NCBI RefSeq assembly: GCF_034676725.1 | Contig: NZ_JAUCBR010000004.1 | Location: 2,494,001-2,558,000 of the forward strand | Reading direction: 5' to 3' | Source: Denitromonas sp. | GTDB taxonomy: Bacteria > Pseudomonadota > Gammaproteobacteria > Burkholderiales > Rhodocyclaceae | DNA: 64,000 nt | Shown: in pieces, positions 33,628 through 41,878 of the stretch | Position numbering within the stretch: the first letter of the stretch is position 1 | How the letters are laid out: every line of letters begins with the position of its first letter | Translations under genes and position numbers: made by a program | The notes under the pieces: generated by a model | Database searches by the model: none | Told to the model about the DNA's origin: nothing | The model's input: only the letters and a program-made list of their open reading frames with translations

Positions 33628-36600
33628 ATGCTCCCAGTCCCTCAGGATACTCAAATCGCTTCCGTCGTGCCTACTGTCGAGCCCGCTGCGCAGCGCCCCG
33701 TCCGTCGCTGGCGCCGCCGCCTGCTGACGAGTGCGTTGATCCTCTACTTCCTGTGTGGCGCCCTCTTTCTGGCGGTGCGCCATATCGTGCTGCCCGACAT
33801 CGCGCGCTGGCGGCTGCCGATCGCGCAGGAGGCGGCCGCCGCCCTTGGCGTGCCCGTCAATATCGGTGCGCTCGAGGCCGACTGGTCGGGGCTGCGCCCG
33901 CGCCTGCATCTGAAGGAAGTGGTGCTGCGCGACGAGGACGGCGAGCCGGCCCTGGTCCTGCCGCAGGTCGATGCGACGCTGGCCTGGACGTCGCTGCTGC
34001 GCCTGCGTCCCTACTTTCATCGCCTTGAGGTGGTTGCGCCGGCGCTGCATATCGCCCGTGACGCGTCGGGTCGCTACTCGGTGGCCGGGCTGCCCGTGGC
34101 CCGCGGTGACTCGGATGACGGCGAGGCGCTGCGGTGGCTGTTGGCGCAGCGGCAGATCGTGGTGCGCGATGCGACGGTGATCTGGCGCGACGGGCTTCGG
34201 CAGGCTCCGCCGCTGCGGCTCGAGGCGGTCAACTTCCGTCTGCTCAAGGGCTTCGGTTCGCACGCGCTGGGGCTGACCATGACGCCCGAAGGTCCGCTCG
34301 CCGCGGCGATCGACGTGCGGGGCGAGTTGCAGGCTATCGACGAATCGGCGCCGGCGGCGTGGACTGGCCGCCTCTTCGTGTCGATTTCCCGGGCATCGCT
34401 GGAAAACCTGCATGCGTGGGTCGATGTGCCGGCCGGGCTCACCGGCTTCGGCGATGCGCGGCTGTGGGTCGGTTTTCATCAGGGCCAGGCCACCGAGGCC
34501 ACCGCCGATCTGGCGTTGCAGGACGCGCGCGCGCAACTCGGCGACGCGCTGCCCGAGCTGGCATTGACGCGGCTGTCCGGGCGCATCGGGCTGCGCCGCA
34601 GCGCGAGCGAAACGATCCTGACCGGCCAGTCCGTCTCGCTCGAGGCGGCCGATGGCGTGCGCATCGCGCCGACCGACCTGCGGCTCGGCCGTCAGGGCGA
34701 GGGCGCCGGGCAAGTGACCCGTTTCGAGGTCAACCAGCTCGATCTGGCCGCCTTGTCGGCGCTGGCCGCGCACTTGCCCTTTGAGGCCGCGATGCGGGAG
34801 CGGCTGGCCAGCGTGGCGCCGACCGGTCACTTCCGCGATGTCGTCCTGCAGTGGACCGGCGAGGCGGCGGCGCCCGCCGCCTGGCAGGTGGCGGCCGATT
34901 TCGACGGTGTCGGCCTGCAGTCGCCCACGCGTGAAGACTGGCCGGGGCTGGCCGGCATCAGTGGTCATGTGGACGGCAATGAGCGCAGCGGGCGCTATGT
35001 GCTCGACAGCGCCGACATGACGCTGGCGCTGCCCGCCGTGTTCGAGGCGCCGATGCGCTTCGACAGCCTGTTTGCCGAAGGTGGCTGGCAGCGGCGCGAC
35101 GGCACCTTGCGCGTGGCGCTCGATCGGGCACGCTTCGCGAATGACGACGCGCAGGGCGAGGCCAGTGGCTACTACGAGCCGGCCGCCGACGGGCCCGGCG
35201 TCATCGACCTCCAGGCCCGCCTGAGCGAGGCCGACGGCACCGCGGTGTGGCGCTACATGCCGACGGTGGTCAATCAGGATACCCGCCAGTGGCTGCGCAG
35301 CAGCATCACCGCCGGGCAGGCGCATGACGTTCGGTTGCGGTTGCAGGGCGACCTGGCGGATTTCCCGTTTCGCGAGGGCGGTGGCATCTTCCTGATCACT
35401 GGCCGGTTCAGCCGCGCGCGGCTCGACTACGCCTCGGCCTGGCCGGACATCGAGGCCATCGAAGGGGGCCTGCGCTTTGAGGGCGCGCGCATGGAAATCT
35501 CGGCCAGCCAGGGGCGGATTTTCGGTGTGCGCCTGGGCAAGGTCCTGGTGGTGTTGCCCGACCTCGATGTGCCGGACGAGGTGCTCACCATCACCGGGAC
35601 GGCCAGCGGCGGCACCCAGGATTTCCTGCGCTTCGTCGGCGACAGCCCGGTGCGCGAGCGGATCGACGGCTTCACCGACGACATGCGTGCCGAAGGCGAC
35701 GGCGTGCTCGACCTGAAGCTGGTCATGCCGCTGCGCCGGGTGGCCGATACCGAGGTGACCGGGCGCTATCGCTTCAAGGGGAATGCGCTGACGGTCGTGC
35801 CGGGGCTGCCCCCCATCACCGAGGCGGCGGGCCAGGTCAATTTCACCGCCCGCGATCTGAGCATCCCGCAGGCCGGGGGCATCTTGTTCGGCAAGCCGAT
35901 GCAACTGACCGCCGCCACGCTGGCCGACCGTGGCGTGCGCTTCGATGCGCGCGGCGAGGCGGCGCTGGCGTCCGTGCATGCCGCCTATCCATGGCCGGCG
36001 ATGGCCCATGTGTCGGGCGAGACCCCGTGGACCGCGCAGATCACCGTGCGTGGCCGGCAGGCCGACGTGCAGATCGACACGCCGCTGACCGGTGTGGCCA
36101 GCAGCCTGCCGGCGCCGTTCAATAAATCGGCGCTGACGGCCTGGCCGACCCGGGTGTCGGTGCAGATGACGCCGGGGCAGCCCGCGGTATTGAACGCCAC
36201 CCTGGCCGATCAGGCGCAGTTGCAGCTGGCCATCCCGCGGGACGAGGCCGCTGGCGCCGGCCTGCGCGGCGGCCTTGGCGTTGGCGCGCCGGCGCCGGCC
36301 AGCGAGCGCGGGCTGCGGGTGGCCATCGTCCAGCCGCACATCGATGTGGACGCCTGGCGCGCGGTGATGGACCAGGGCGCTGCGGGTGCCGGTACGCTGC
36401 CGGTCGTCGGGGCAACGCTGCGCACGCCGCGCCTGACCGTTGCCGACCTGGATCTGCATGCCGTGCAGATCGATGCCCGCCAGGCCGACGATCGCTGGCG
36501 CATGCAGGTCAAGGCCAAGGAGGCGGCCGGCGTGATCGACTGGCTGCGCACGGGTGACGGCAACGTGCATGCGCGCTTCTCCCACCTGCTGCTCGGGAAG

Positions 36601-37479
36601 GGGGCGGACGACAGCGCGGCGCTGTCCGAGCTCAAGCCGCCCGAGTCGCTGCCCGCGCTCGATGTGCTGGTCGAGCGTTTCGGCCTGCATGGCCTGGAAC
36701 TGGGGCGCCTCGAGGTGCAGGCCTTCAACCGCGGTGGGCTGTGGCACCTGAACCGGCTGACGCTGGGCAGCCCGGACGGCGTACTCTCCGGCTCCGGACA
36801 GTGGTGGCCACAGGCGCCGGCGAAGACCGAGCTCGATTTTTCCCTCGAAAGCCCGGACGTTGGCGCCCTGCTCAAGCGGCTTGGCCACGCCGAGGCGGTG
36901 CAGGGCGGGCGTGCCACCCTCGCCGGAAAAGTGGCGTGGCAAGGTCCGCCGACGGATCTCAATGTGGACTCGATGACCGGCGCGCTGACGCTGGCGGCCG
37001 AGAAGGGCCAGTTCCGCAAGCTCGAGCCCGGGGTGGGGCGGCTGCTCGGCGTGCTGAGCCTGCAGTCGCTGCCGCGGCGGATCACGCTCGACTTCCGTGA
37101 TGTGTTCAGCGAAGGATTCGCCTTCGACAGCATTTCCGGTAGCATCGACATCGACCGGGGGGTGCTGCGCACCGATCCGCTGGAAATCCGCGGGCCGGCA
37201 GCCAAGGTGCTGATGCGCGGCTCCGCCAATGTGCCGAACGAAACCCAGAATCTGGATGTCACAGTGCAGCCGACCCTGAGTGAAACGGTGGCCGTCGGCG
37301 CCGCGCTGGGGGCCGTCAATCCGGTGGCGGGCGTGGTGACCTATCTGGTCCAGAAGGCGCTGCAGGACCCGCTGGAAAAGGCCTTTTCCTTCGATTACAA
37401 AGTCACCGGCACCTGGACCGAGCCGGTGGTGACCCGAACCTCGTCCGCACCGCCCGAGGGCGGCGCAGGGAGTCAATGA
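33628..37479 (+). CDS. yhdP: YhdP-family AsmA-like phospholipid-transport protein
   Basis: A protein of about 1283 residues with one N-terminal transmembrane segment (LLTSALILYFLCGALFLAV) and a very long periplasmic part rich in beta strands ending in the conserved FSFDYKVTGTWTEPVV (DUF3971/AsmA_2 type). In E. coli YhdP, TamB and YdbH form bridges that carry phospholipids to the outer membrane. Two earlier in-frame ATGs (33571, 33580) leave only about 20 bases to the divergent glnE start; a possible -10 (TAGAAT, 33567-33572) lies over the first of them, so I prefer the ATG at 33628, though none has a good ribosome binding site. Confidence 0.92.
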   Translation: MLPVPQDTQIASVVPTVEPAAQRPVRRWRRRLLTSALILYFLCGALFLAVRHIVLPDIARWRLPIAQEAAAALGVPVNIGALEADWSGLRPRLHLKEVVLRDEDGEPALVLPQVDATLAWTSLLRLRPYFHRLEVVAPALHIARDASGRYSVAGLPVARGDSDDGEALRWLLAQRQIVVRDATVIWRDGLRQAPPLRLEAVNFRLLKGFGSHALGLTMTPEGPLAAAIDVRGELQAIDESAPAAWTGRLFVSISRASLENLHAWVDVPAGLTGFGDARLWVGFHQGQATEATADLALQDARAQLGDALPELALTRLSGRIGLRRSASETILTGQSVSLEAADGVRIAPTDLRLGRQGEGAGQVTRFEVNQLDLAALSALAAHLPFEAAMRERLASVAPTGHFRDVVLQWTGEAAAPAAWQVAADFDGVGLQSPTREDWPGLAGISGHVDGNERSGRYVLDSADMTLALPAVFEAPMRFDSLFAEGGWQRRDGTLRVALDRARFANDDAQGEASGYYEPAADGPGVIDLQARLSEADGTAVWRYMPTVVNQDTRQWLRSSITAGQAHDVRLRLQGDLADFPFREGGGIFLITGRFSRARLDYASAWPDIEAIEGGLRFEGARMEISASQGRIFGVRLGKVLVVLPDLDVPDEVLTITGTASGGTQDFLRFVGDSPVRERIDGFTDDMRAEGDGVLDLKLVMPLRRVADTEVTGRYRFKGNALTVVPGLPPITEAAGQVNFTARDLSIPQAGGILFGKPMQLTAATLADRGVRFDARGEAALASVHAAYPWPAMAHVSGETPWTAQITVRGRQADVQIDTPLTGVASSLPAPFNKSALTAWPTRVSVQMTPGQPAVLNATLADQAQLQLAIPRDEAAGAGLRGGLGVGAPAPASERGLRVAIVQPHIDVDAWRAVMDQGAAGAGTLPVVGATLRTPRLTVADLDLHAVQIDARQADDRWRMQVKAKEAAGVIDWLRTGDGNVHARFSHLLLGKGADDSAALSELKPPESLPALDVLVERFGLHGLELGRLEVQAFNRGGLWHLNRLTLGSPDGVLSGSGQWWPQAPAKTELDFSLESPDVGALLKRLGHAEAVQGGRATLAGKVAWQGPPTDLNVDSMTGALTLAAEKGQFRKLEPGVGRLLGVLSLQSLPRRITLDFRDVFSEGFAFDSISGSIDIDRGVLRTDPLEIRGPAAKVLMRGSANVPNETQNLDVTVQPTLSETVAVGAALGAVNPVAGVVTYLVQKALQDPLEKAFSFDYKVTGTWTEPVVTRTSSAPPEGGAGSQ

Positions 37480-37480
37480 C

Positions 37481-38296
37481 ATGAGCTTCGACGCGCCCGT
37501 GCACATCGCCGCGATCCAGACCGTCTCCGGCCCGGACGTGACCGAGAACCTGGCCATTGCCGACGACCTGGTCGCCGAGGCCGCGCAGGCCGGCGCGCAG
37601 GTGGTGGCGCTGCCCGAGTACTTTCCGCTGATCAGCAGCGACGAAGCCGACAAGGTGCGCCTGCGCGAACGCGATGGCAGCGGCCCGATCCAACAGTTTC
37701 TGCAGGCGGCGGCCAGGCGCCACGGCATCTGGCTCATCGGCGGCACCTCGCCGCTGGTGGCCGACGCCGGCGACAAGGTGCGCAACGCCACCCTGGTGTT
37801 CAATCCGGCGGGCGAGCGCGTGGCGCGCTACGACAAGATCCACCTGTTCGGCTTCGACAACGGCGCCGAGCGCTACGACGAGGCCGAGACCATCGAGCCG
37901 GGGGAGACGATTGTCACCTTCGACGCACCCTGCGGGCGGGTTGGCCTGTCGGTGTGCTACGACCTGCGCTTTCCGGAGATGTTTCGCGCCATGGGCGCGG
38001 TTGACCTGATCGTCCTCCCCGCCGCGTTTACCTACACCACCGGCCAGGCGCACTGGGAGGTGCTGCTGCGCGCCCGCGCCATCGAGAATCAGTGCTACGT
38101 GATGGCGCCGGCGCAGGGCGGACGCCATCCCAGCGGCCGGCGCACCTTTGGCGATACCCTCATCATCGATCCCTGGGGCGAGGTGCTGGCGCGCCGTGCC
38201 GAGGGGCCCGGCGTGGTGGTGGCCGAGATGGACCCTGCGCGCATCCGCGACGTGCGCACCCGTCTGCCGGCCCTGTCTCATCGCCGCCTATCCTGA
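37481..38296 (+). CDS. Nitrilase-superfamily amidase (deaminated glutathione amidase-like)
   Basis: Carbon-nitrogen hydrolase of 271 residues with the catalytic triad visible: E46 (ALPEYFPL), K119 (RYDKIHLFGFD) and C159 (SVCYDLRFPE). The YDKIHLFD-type motif and CYDLRFPEMFR are characteristic of the Nit1/YbeM group that removes the amide from deaminated glutathione, a metabolite-repair reaction. Its ATG lies one base after the yhdP stop and tldD follows 45 bases later, an arrangement common in betaproteobacteria. Substrate inferred from family only. Confidence 0.9.
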   Translation: MSFDAPVHIAAIQTVSGPDVTENLAIADDLVAEAAQAGAQVVALPEYFPLISSDEADKVRLRERDGSGPIQQFLQAAARRHGIWLIGGTSPLVADAGDKVRNATLVFNPAGERVARYDKIHLFGFDNGAERYDEAETIEPGETIVTFDAPCGRVGLSVCYDLRFPEMFRAMGAVDLIVLPAAFTYTTGQAHWEVLLRARAIENQCYVMAPAQGGRHPSGRRTFGDTLIIDPWGEVLARRAEGPGVVVAEMDPARIRDVRTRLPALSHRRLS

Positions 38297-38341
38297 GTTA
38301 CTGACCGGTCGCGCCGCCTGACGCGACCCGAGTGGAGTCCC

Positions 38342-39787
38342 ATGACCGATCACACAGAAGCCCTGCACACTGCCGAACGCCACCTGCTGACGCCGACCGG
38401 GCTCGACCTGTCGGCCCTCGAAACGGTCTTCGGCCGGCTGCATGCCCACCAGGTGGATTATTCCGACCTCTACTTCCAGTACCACCGCACCGAGGCCTGG
38501 AGCCTGGAAGAGGGCATCGTCAAATCCGGCAGTTTCAATATCGACCAGGGCGTTGGCGTGCGCGCGATCAGCGGCGAGAAAACCGCCTTCGCCTACTCCG
38601 ACGACATCAGCCTGCCGGCCCTGATGGCGGCGGCCGACGCCACCCGCGCGATTGGTGAGGCCGGCGGCAATGGCCGGACCCGCATCGGTCGGCCGGCGGC
38701 CGTGTCCCCGCGGTACCGTGGCGTTGATCCGTTCCTGTCGCTGGCCGACACCGACAAGGTCCGCCTGCTCGAACGCCTGGAACAGTTCGCGCGCGCCGAA
38801 GACCCGCGGGTCAAGGAAGTGATGGCGCACCTGGTCGGCTCGTGGGAGACCATCCTGGTGGCGCGCAACGACGGCCACCTGGCCGCCGACGTGCGCCCGC
38901 TGGTGCGCGTGTCGATCTCGGTCATCATGGAAGAAGGCGGCAAGCGCGAGCAGGGCAGCGGCGGTGGCGGCGGGCGTTTCGACTACGCCTGGTTCGACGA
39001 CGCGCGCCTGCGCGAGTACGCCCGCGCCGCCGTGCATCAGGCCAGCGTGAACCTCTCGGCCGACCCGGCGCCGGCCGGCACCATGACCGTGGTGCTCGGT
39101 TCGGGCTGGCCCGGCATCCTGCTGCACGAAGCCATCGGCCATGGCCTGGAGGGCGACTTCAACCGCAAGGGCAACTCGGCCTTTGCCGGGCGCATCGGCC
39201 AGCAGGTGGCGGCCAAGGGTGTCACCGTGGTCGACGACGGCACGCTGGCCGACCGGCGCGGCTCGCTCACCGTCGACGACGAGGGCAACCCGACGCAATG
39301 CACCACGCTGATCGAAGATGGCGTGCTCACCGGCTACATGCAGGACATGCTCAACGCGCGCCTGATGGGCGTGGCCCCCACCGGCAACGGCCGGCGCGAG
39401 TCCTTCGCGCATCTGCCGCTGCCGCGCATGACCAACACCTACATGCTCAATGGCGGTCACGATCCGCAGGAAATCATCGCCTCGGTCGATCGTGGTCTTT
39501 ACGCCGTCAACTTCGGCGGCGGGCAGGTGGACATCACCTCGGGCAAGTTCGTGTTCTCGACCGCCGAGGCCTACCTCATCGAGAAGGGCAGGGTCACCCG
39601 CCCGGTCAAGGGTGCGACCCTGATCGGCAACGGCCCCGACGCGCTCACCCGGGTGGCCATGATCGGCAATGACATGGCGCTCGATCCGGGTGTTGGCACC
39701 TGCGGCAAGGACGGCCAGAGCGTGCCGGTGGGCGTCGGCCAGCCCACCTTGCGCATCGACCGGCTGACGGTTGGCGGCACGGCTTGA
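38342..39787 (+). CDS. tldD: Metalloprotease TldD
   Basis: Zinc-dependent protease subunit that with TldE/PmbA degrades unfolded small peptides and matures antitoxins or microcins. The 481-residue sequence carries the HExxxH motif in LLHEAIGHGLEGDFNRKG, a conserved GGGRFDYAWFDD segment and the C-terminal GTCGKDGQSVPVGVGQPTLRI. GGAG precedes the ATG. pmbA/tldE is not in the window, as usual. Its stop lies inside the first FNR-like site. Confidence 0.96.
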   Translation: MTDHTEALHTAERHLLTPTGLDLSALETVFGRLHAHQVDYSDLYFQYHRTEAWSLEEGIVKSGSFNIDQGVGVRAISGEKTAFAYSDDISLPALMAAADATRAIGEAGGNGRTRIGRPAAVSPRYRGVDPFLSLADTDKVRLLERLEQFARAEDPRVKEVMAHLVGSWETILVARNDGHLAADVRPLVRVSISVIMEEGGKREQGSGGGGGRFDYAWFDDARLREYARAAVHQASVNLSADPAPAGTMTVVLGSGWPGILLHEAIGHGLEGDFNRKGNSAFAGRIGQQVAAKGVTVVDDGTLADRRGSLTVDDEGNPTQCTTLIEDGVLTGYMQDMLNARLMGVAPTGNGRRESFAHLPLPRMTNTYMLNGGHDPQEIIASVDRGLYAVNFGGGQVDITSGKFVFSTAEAYLIEKGRVTRPVKGATLIGNGPDALTRVAMIGNDMALDPGVGTCGKDGQSVPVGVGQPTLRIDRLTVGGTA

Positions 39788-39797
39788 CATGCATCAA
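39784..39797 (+). promoter_or_regulatory. FNR/Dnr-like site 1
   Basis: TTGACATGCATCAA matches TTGAT-N4-ATCAA at nine of ten positions. It overlaps the tldD stop codon and is centred about 86 bases upstream of the start codon of the PilJ_N-domain gene at 39877, a distance compatible with activation. Confidence 0.55.
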
Positions 39798-39805
39798 GCA
39801 TGATG

Positions 39806-39819
39806 TTGCTTTGCATCAA
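39806..39819 (+). promoter_or_regulatory. FNR/Dnr-like site 2
   Basis: TTGCTTTGCATCAA matches eight of ten positions and starts exactly 22 bases after site 1, so both lie on the same helix face. The shared half TGCATCAAG is repeated directly. Confidence 0.45.
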
Positions 39820-39876
39820 GGAATCTGAAGCCGGGTCGTTACACCATCTTTGCAATTTGTGAAACCTGGTGACGAG

Positions 39877-40695
39877 ATGATCCGCAGACGAGAACTGATC
39901 AAGGCCGCCCTGGGCGGCGTCGGGGTGTTGACGCTGTCGCAGGCAATCGCGGCGCCCGTCGCCGTGCCCGCGGCCGCTGAGCCCGTCATGAGCATTGCGC
40001 AGGCCATCAACAAGGCGGGGCGACAGCGCATGCTCTCGCAACGCTGTGCCAAGGCCTGGCTGATGCAGGCGCTGGCGGTGACGCCCGATGCGGCGGCCGA
40101 GCTGCTGCAATCCTCGATGCGCCTGTTCGATACCCAGATGCAGGAGCTGTCGCGTCTCCAGCCCACGGCCGAGGTGCAAACGGCGCTGGTGCAACTGGCC
40201 GCCGACTGGCAAAGCTATCGCGCAGCCTTGCTGGTGCCGCCGTCGCCCGACAGCGCCGCCCAGCTGTATGCCCGCAACGAAGCCGTACTCAGCGCCGCGC
40301 ATGCCGCAACCCTGGCCTACGAGCGCTCGTCCGGCACTCAGGTGGGGCGCCTGATCAACGTCGCCGGCCGGCAGCGGATGCTCTCCCAGCGCATGGCGAA
40401 GTTCGTGTTCTTTGCCCGCTACGGGGTCGAGGCGAAAGCCTCGGCCGAGGCGCTCGCGGTGGCGCAGGAGGAGTTCGTCAAGGCGCTGGATCTGCTCAAG
40501 GCCGCGCCGCAGAATACCGCCCAGATCAACAACGAACTGGCGCTGGCCGACCAGCAGTGGTTCTTCTTCCAGAACGCCCTGGGCGAGGGGGACTCCCCCA
40601 AGACCCTGAAGACCGTCGCGACGACCAGCGAGCGCATCCTCGAGCAGCTCAACCTGGTCGTGGGGCTGTACGAAAAGCTGGCAACGGCGGCCTAG
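39877..40695 (+). CDS. Twin-arginine-type exported protein with two PilJ_N (nitrate-sensor-like) domains
   Basis: The 272-residue protein begins MIRRRELIKAALGGVGVLTLS, a likely Tat signal (RR near the start, then a weakly hydrophobic stretch and AIAAPVA cleavage region), so it should be periplasmic. The mature part has two repeats of the PilJ/NarX-like N-terminal domain: INKAGRQRMLSQRCAKAW and, about 120 residues later, INVAGRQRMLSQRMAKFV. In NarX a similar helix (the P-box) binds nitrate/nitrite. It has no membrane anchor or output domain, so it would be a binding or scaffold protein working with another receptor. Start ATG 39877 is preferred over a TTG at 39850. Two FNR-like boxes lie upstream. 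Function unknown; nitrate binding is inference. Confidence 0.82.
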   Translation: MIRRRELIKAALGGVGVLTLSQAIAAPVAVPAAAEPVMSIAQAINKAGRQRMLSQRCAKAWLMQALAVTPDAAAELLQSSMRLFDTQMQELSRLQPTAEVQTALVQLAADWQSYRAALLVPPSPDSAAQLYARNEAVLSAAHAATLAYERSSGTQVGRLINVAGRQRMLSQRMAKFVFFARYGVEAKASAEALAVAQEEFVKALDLLKAAPQNTAQINNELALADQQWFFFQNALGEGDSPKTLKTVATTSERILEQLNLVVGLYEKLATAA

Positions 40696-41753
40696 AACAG
40701 CCGCCCCTGAATGTCCGAGCCGGGCGCGACAAAGCGCGTGCTATCGAGCGCCAAATGGCGTGGCGCGATGCCCAGCCGCTTGCAGGCCAGCGCAAAGCGC
40801 TGGCGGTAGAGCTCGGCGAACGGCCCGGCGCCGCGCATGCGATGGCCGAAGCGCGGATCGTTCGCGCGGCCGCCGCGCAGCTGCCGGATCAGGCTCATCA
40901 CATGCGCCGCCCGTCCGGGCGCGTGGTCGGTCAGCCAGCGCTCGAACAGCGGCGCCACCTCCAGCGGCAGGCGCACCAGCACGTAGCCGGCCGTGGTCGC
41001 GCCGCGGGCGACCGCCTCGGCGAGCACCGCATCCATTTCTGCATCGTTGAGCGCCGGAATCAGCGGCGCAAACAGCACGCCGACCGGCACGCCGGCCTCG
41101 GCGAGGGCCTGTATCGTCTGCAGCCGCCGGTGTGGTGCCGCTGCGCGCGGCTCGAGGCTGCGGGCGAGTTCGGCCGTCAGCGTGGTGACCGACACCATCA
41201 CCTGCACCAGGCCATCGCGTGCCATGGTGCCGAGGATGTCCAGGTCGCGCTCGATCAGCGCGGACTTGGTGATGATCTGTACCGGATGACGACACTCGGC
41301 CAGTACCTTGAGGATCTCGCGGGTGATGCCGAGGCGGCGTTCGACCGGCTGGTAGGCGTCGGTATTGACGCCGAGCGCGATGGGGGCGCAGCGGTAGCCG
41401 GGGGCGGCCAGCTCCTTGCGCAGCAGATCGGCGGCGTCCGGTTTCCAGGCCAGCCGGGTTTCGAAGTCGATGCCGGGTGACAGGCCCAGCCAGGCGTGAC
41501 TCGGCCGCGCAAAGCAATACACGCAGCCGTGCTCGCAACCCCGGTAGGGATTGATCGAGCGGTCGAAGGGCACGTCCGGCGACCGGTTGGTGGTGATCAC
41601 CGTGCGCGCCGTGTCGATCTGCAATTGCGTACGTGGCGGTGCGTCCGGCGGGTCGGCCGGCCAGCCGTCGTCGGCCGCTTCGCGCTGCCAGTCGAGGAAG
41701 CGGCTGTCCGGCGCCTGGCCGGTGCCGCGGCCTTTGGGGGGTGGGGCGGTCAT
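40692..41753 (-). CDS. PA0069-family radical SAM protein
   Basis: The 353-residue protein has the radical SAM cluster motif C-x3-C-x2-C in RGCEHGCVYCFARPSH, preceded by a conserved N-terminal region (RTVITTNRSPDVPFDRSINPYRG) diagnostic of this SplB-like group. The C-terminal GRANDPRFGHRMRGAGPFAELY is also typical. Reaction unknown; relatedness to spore photoproduct lyase suggests nucleic acid repair, not established. The stop codon overlaps the convergent PilJ_N gene stop in the palindrome CTAG. Confidence 0.9.
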   Translation of the reverse strand: MTAPPPKGRGTGQAPDSRFLDWQREAADDGWPADPPDAPPRTQLQIDTARTVITTNRSPDVPFDRSINPYRGCEHGCVYCFARPSHAWLGLSPGIDFETRLAWKPDAADLLRKELAAPGYRCAPIALGVNTDAYQPVERRLGITREILKVLAECRHPVQIITKSALIERDLDILGTMARDGLVQVMVSVTTLTAELARSLEPRAAAPHRRLQTIQALAEAGVPVGVLFAPLIPALNDAEMDAVLAEAVARGATTAGYVLVRLPLEVAPLFERWLTDHAPGRAAHVMSLIRQLRGGRANDPRFGHRMRGAGPFAELYRQRFALACKRLGIAPRHLALDSTRFVAPGSDIQGRLF

Positions 41754-41878
41754 GGCGAGTGCCAGTGTCCTTAGCGGTGGGCGGTGCCGTCAAGCATGGA
41801 TTCAAGTCCGTTGCGCAGATGCCGACATAGACAGGGCGGCGAGTCATTTTGCCGCATGCGGACCGCCAGGGAGAGGGT

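Noticed and set aside
33541..37803. 1420-codon minus-strand ORF opposite yhdP
   Set aside because: It is a shadow in GC-rich DNA: composition is low-complexity Arg/His/Gly, no family features, and the plus strand encodes clear YhdP.
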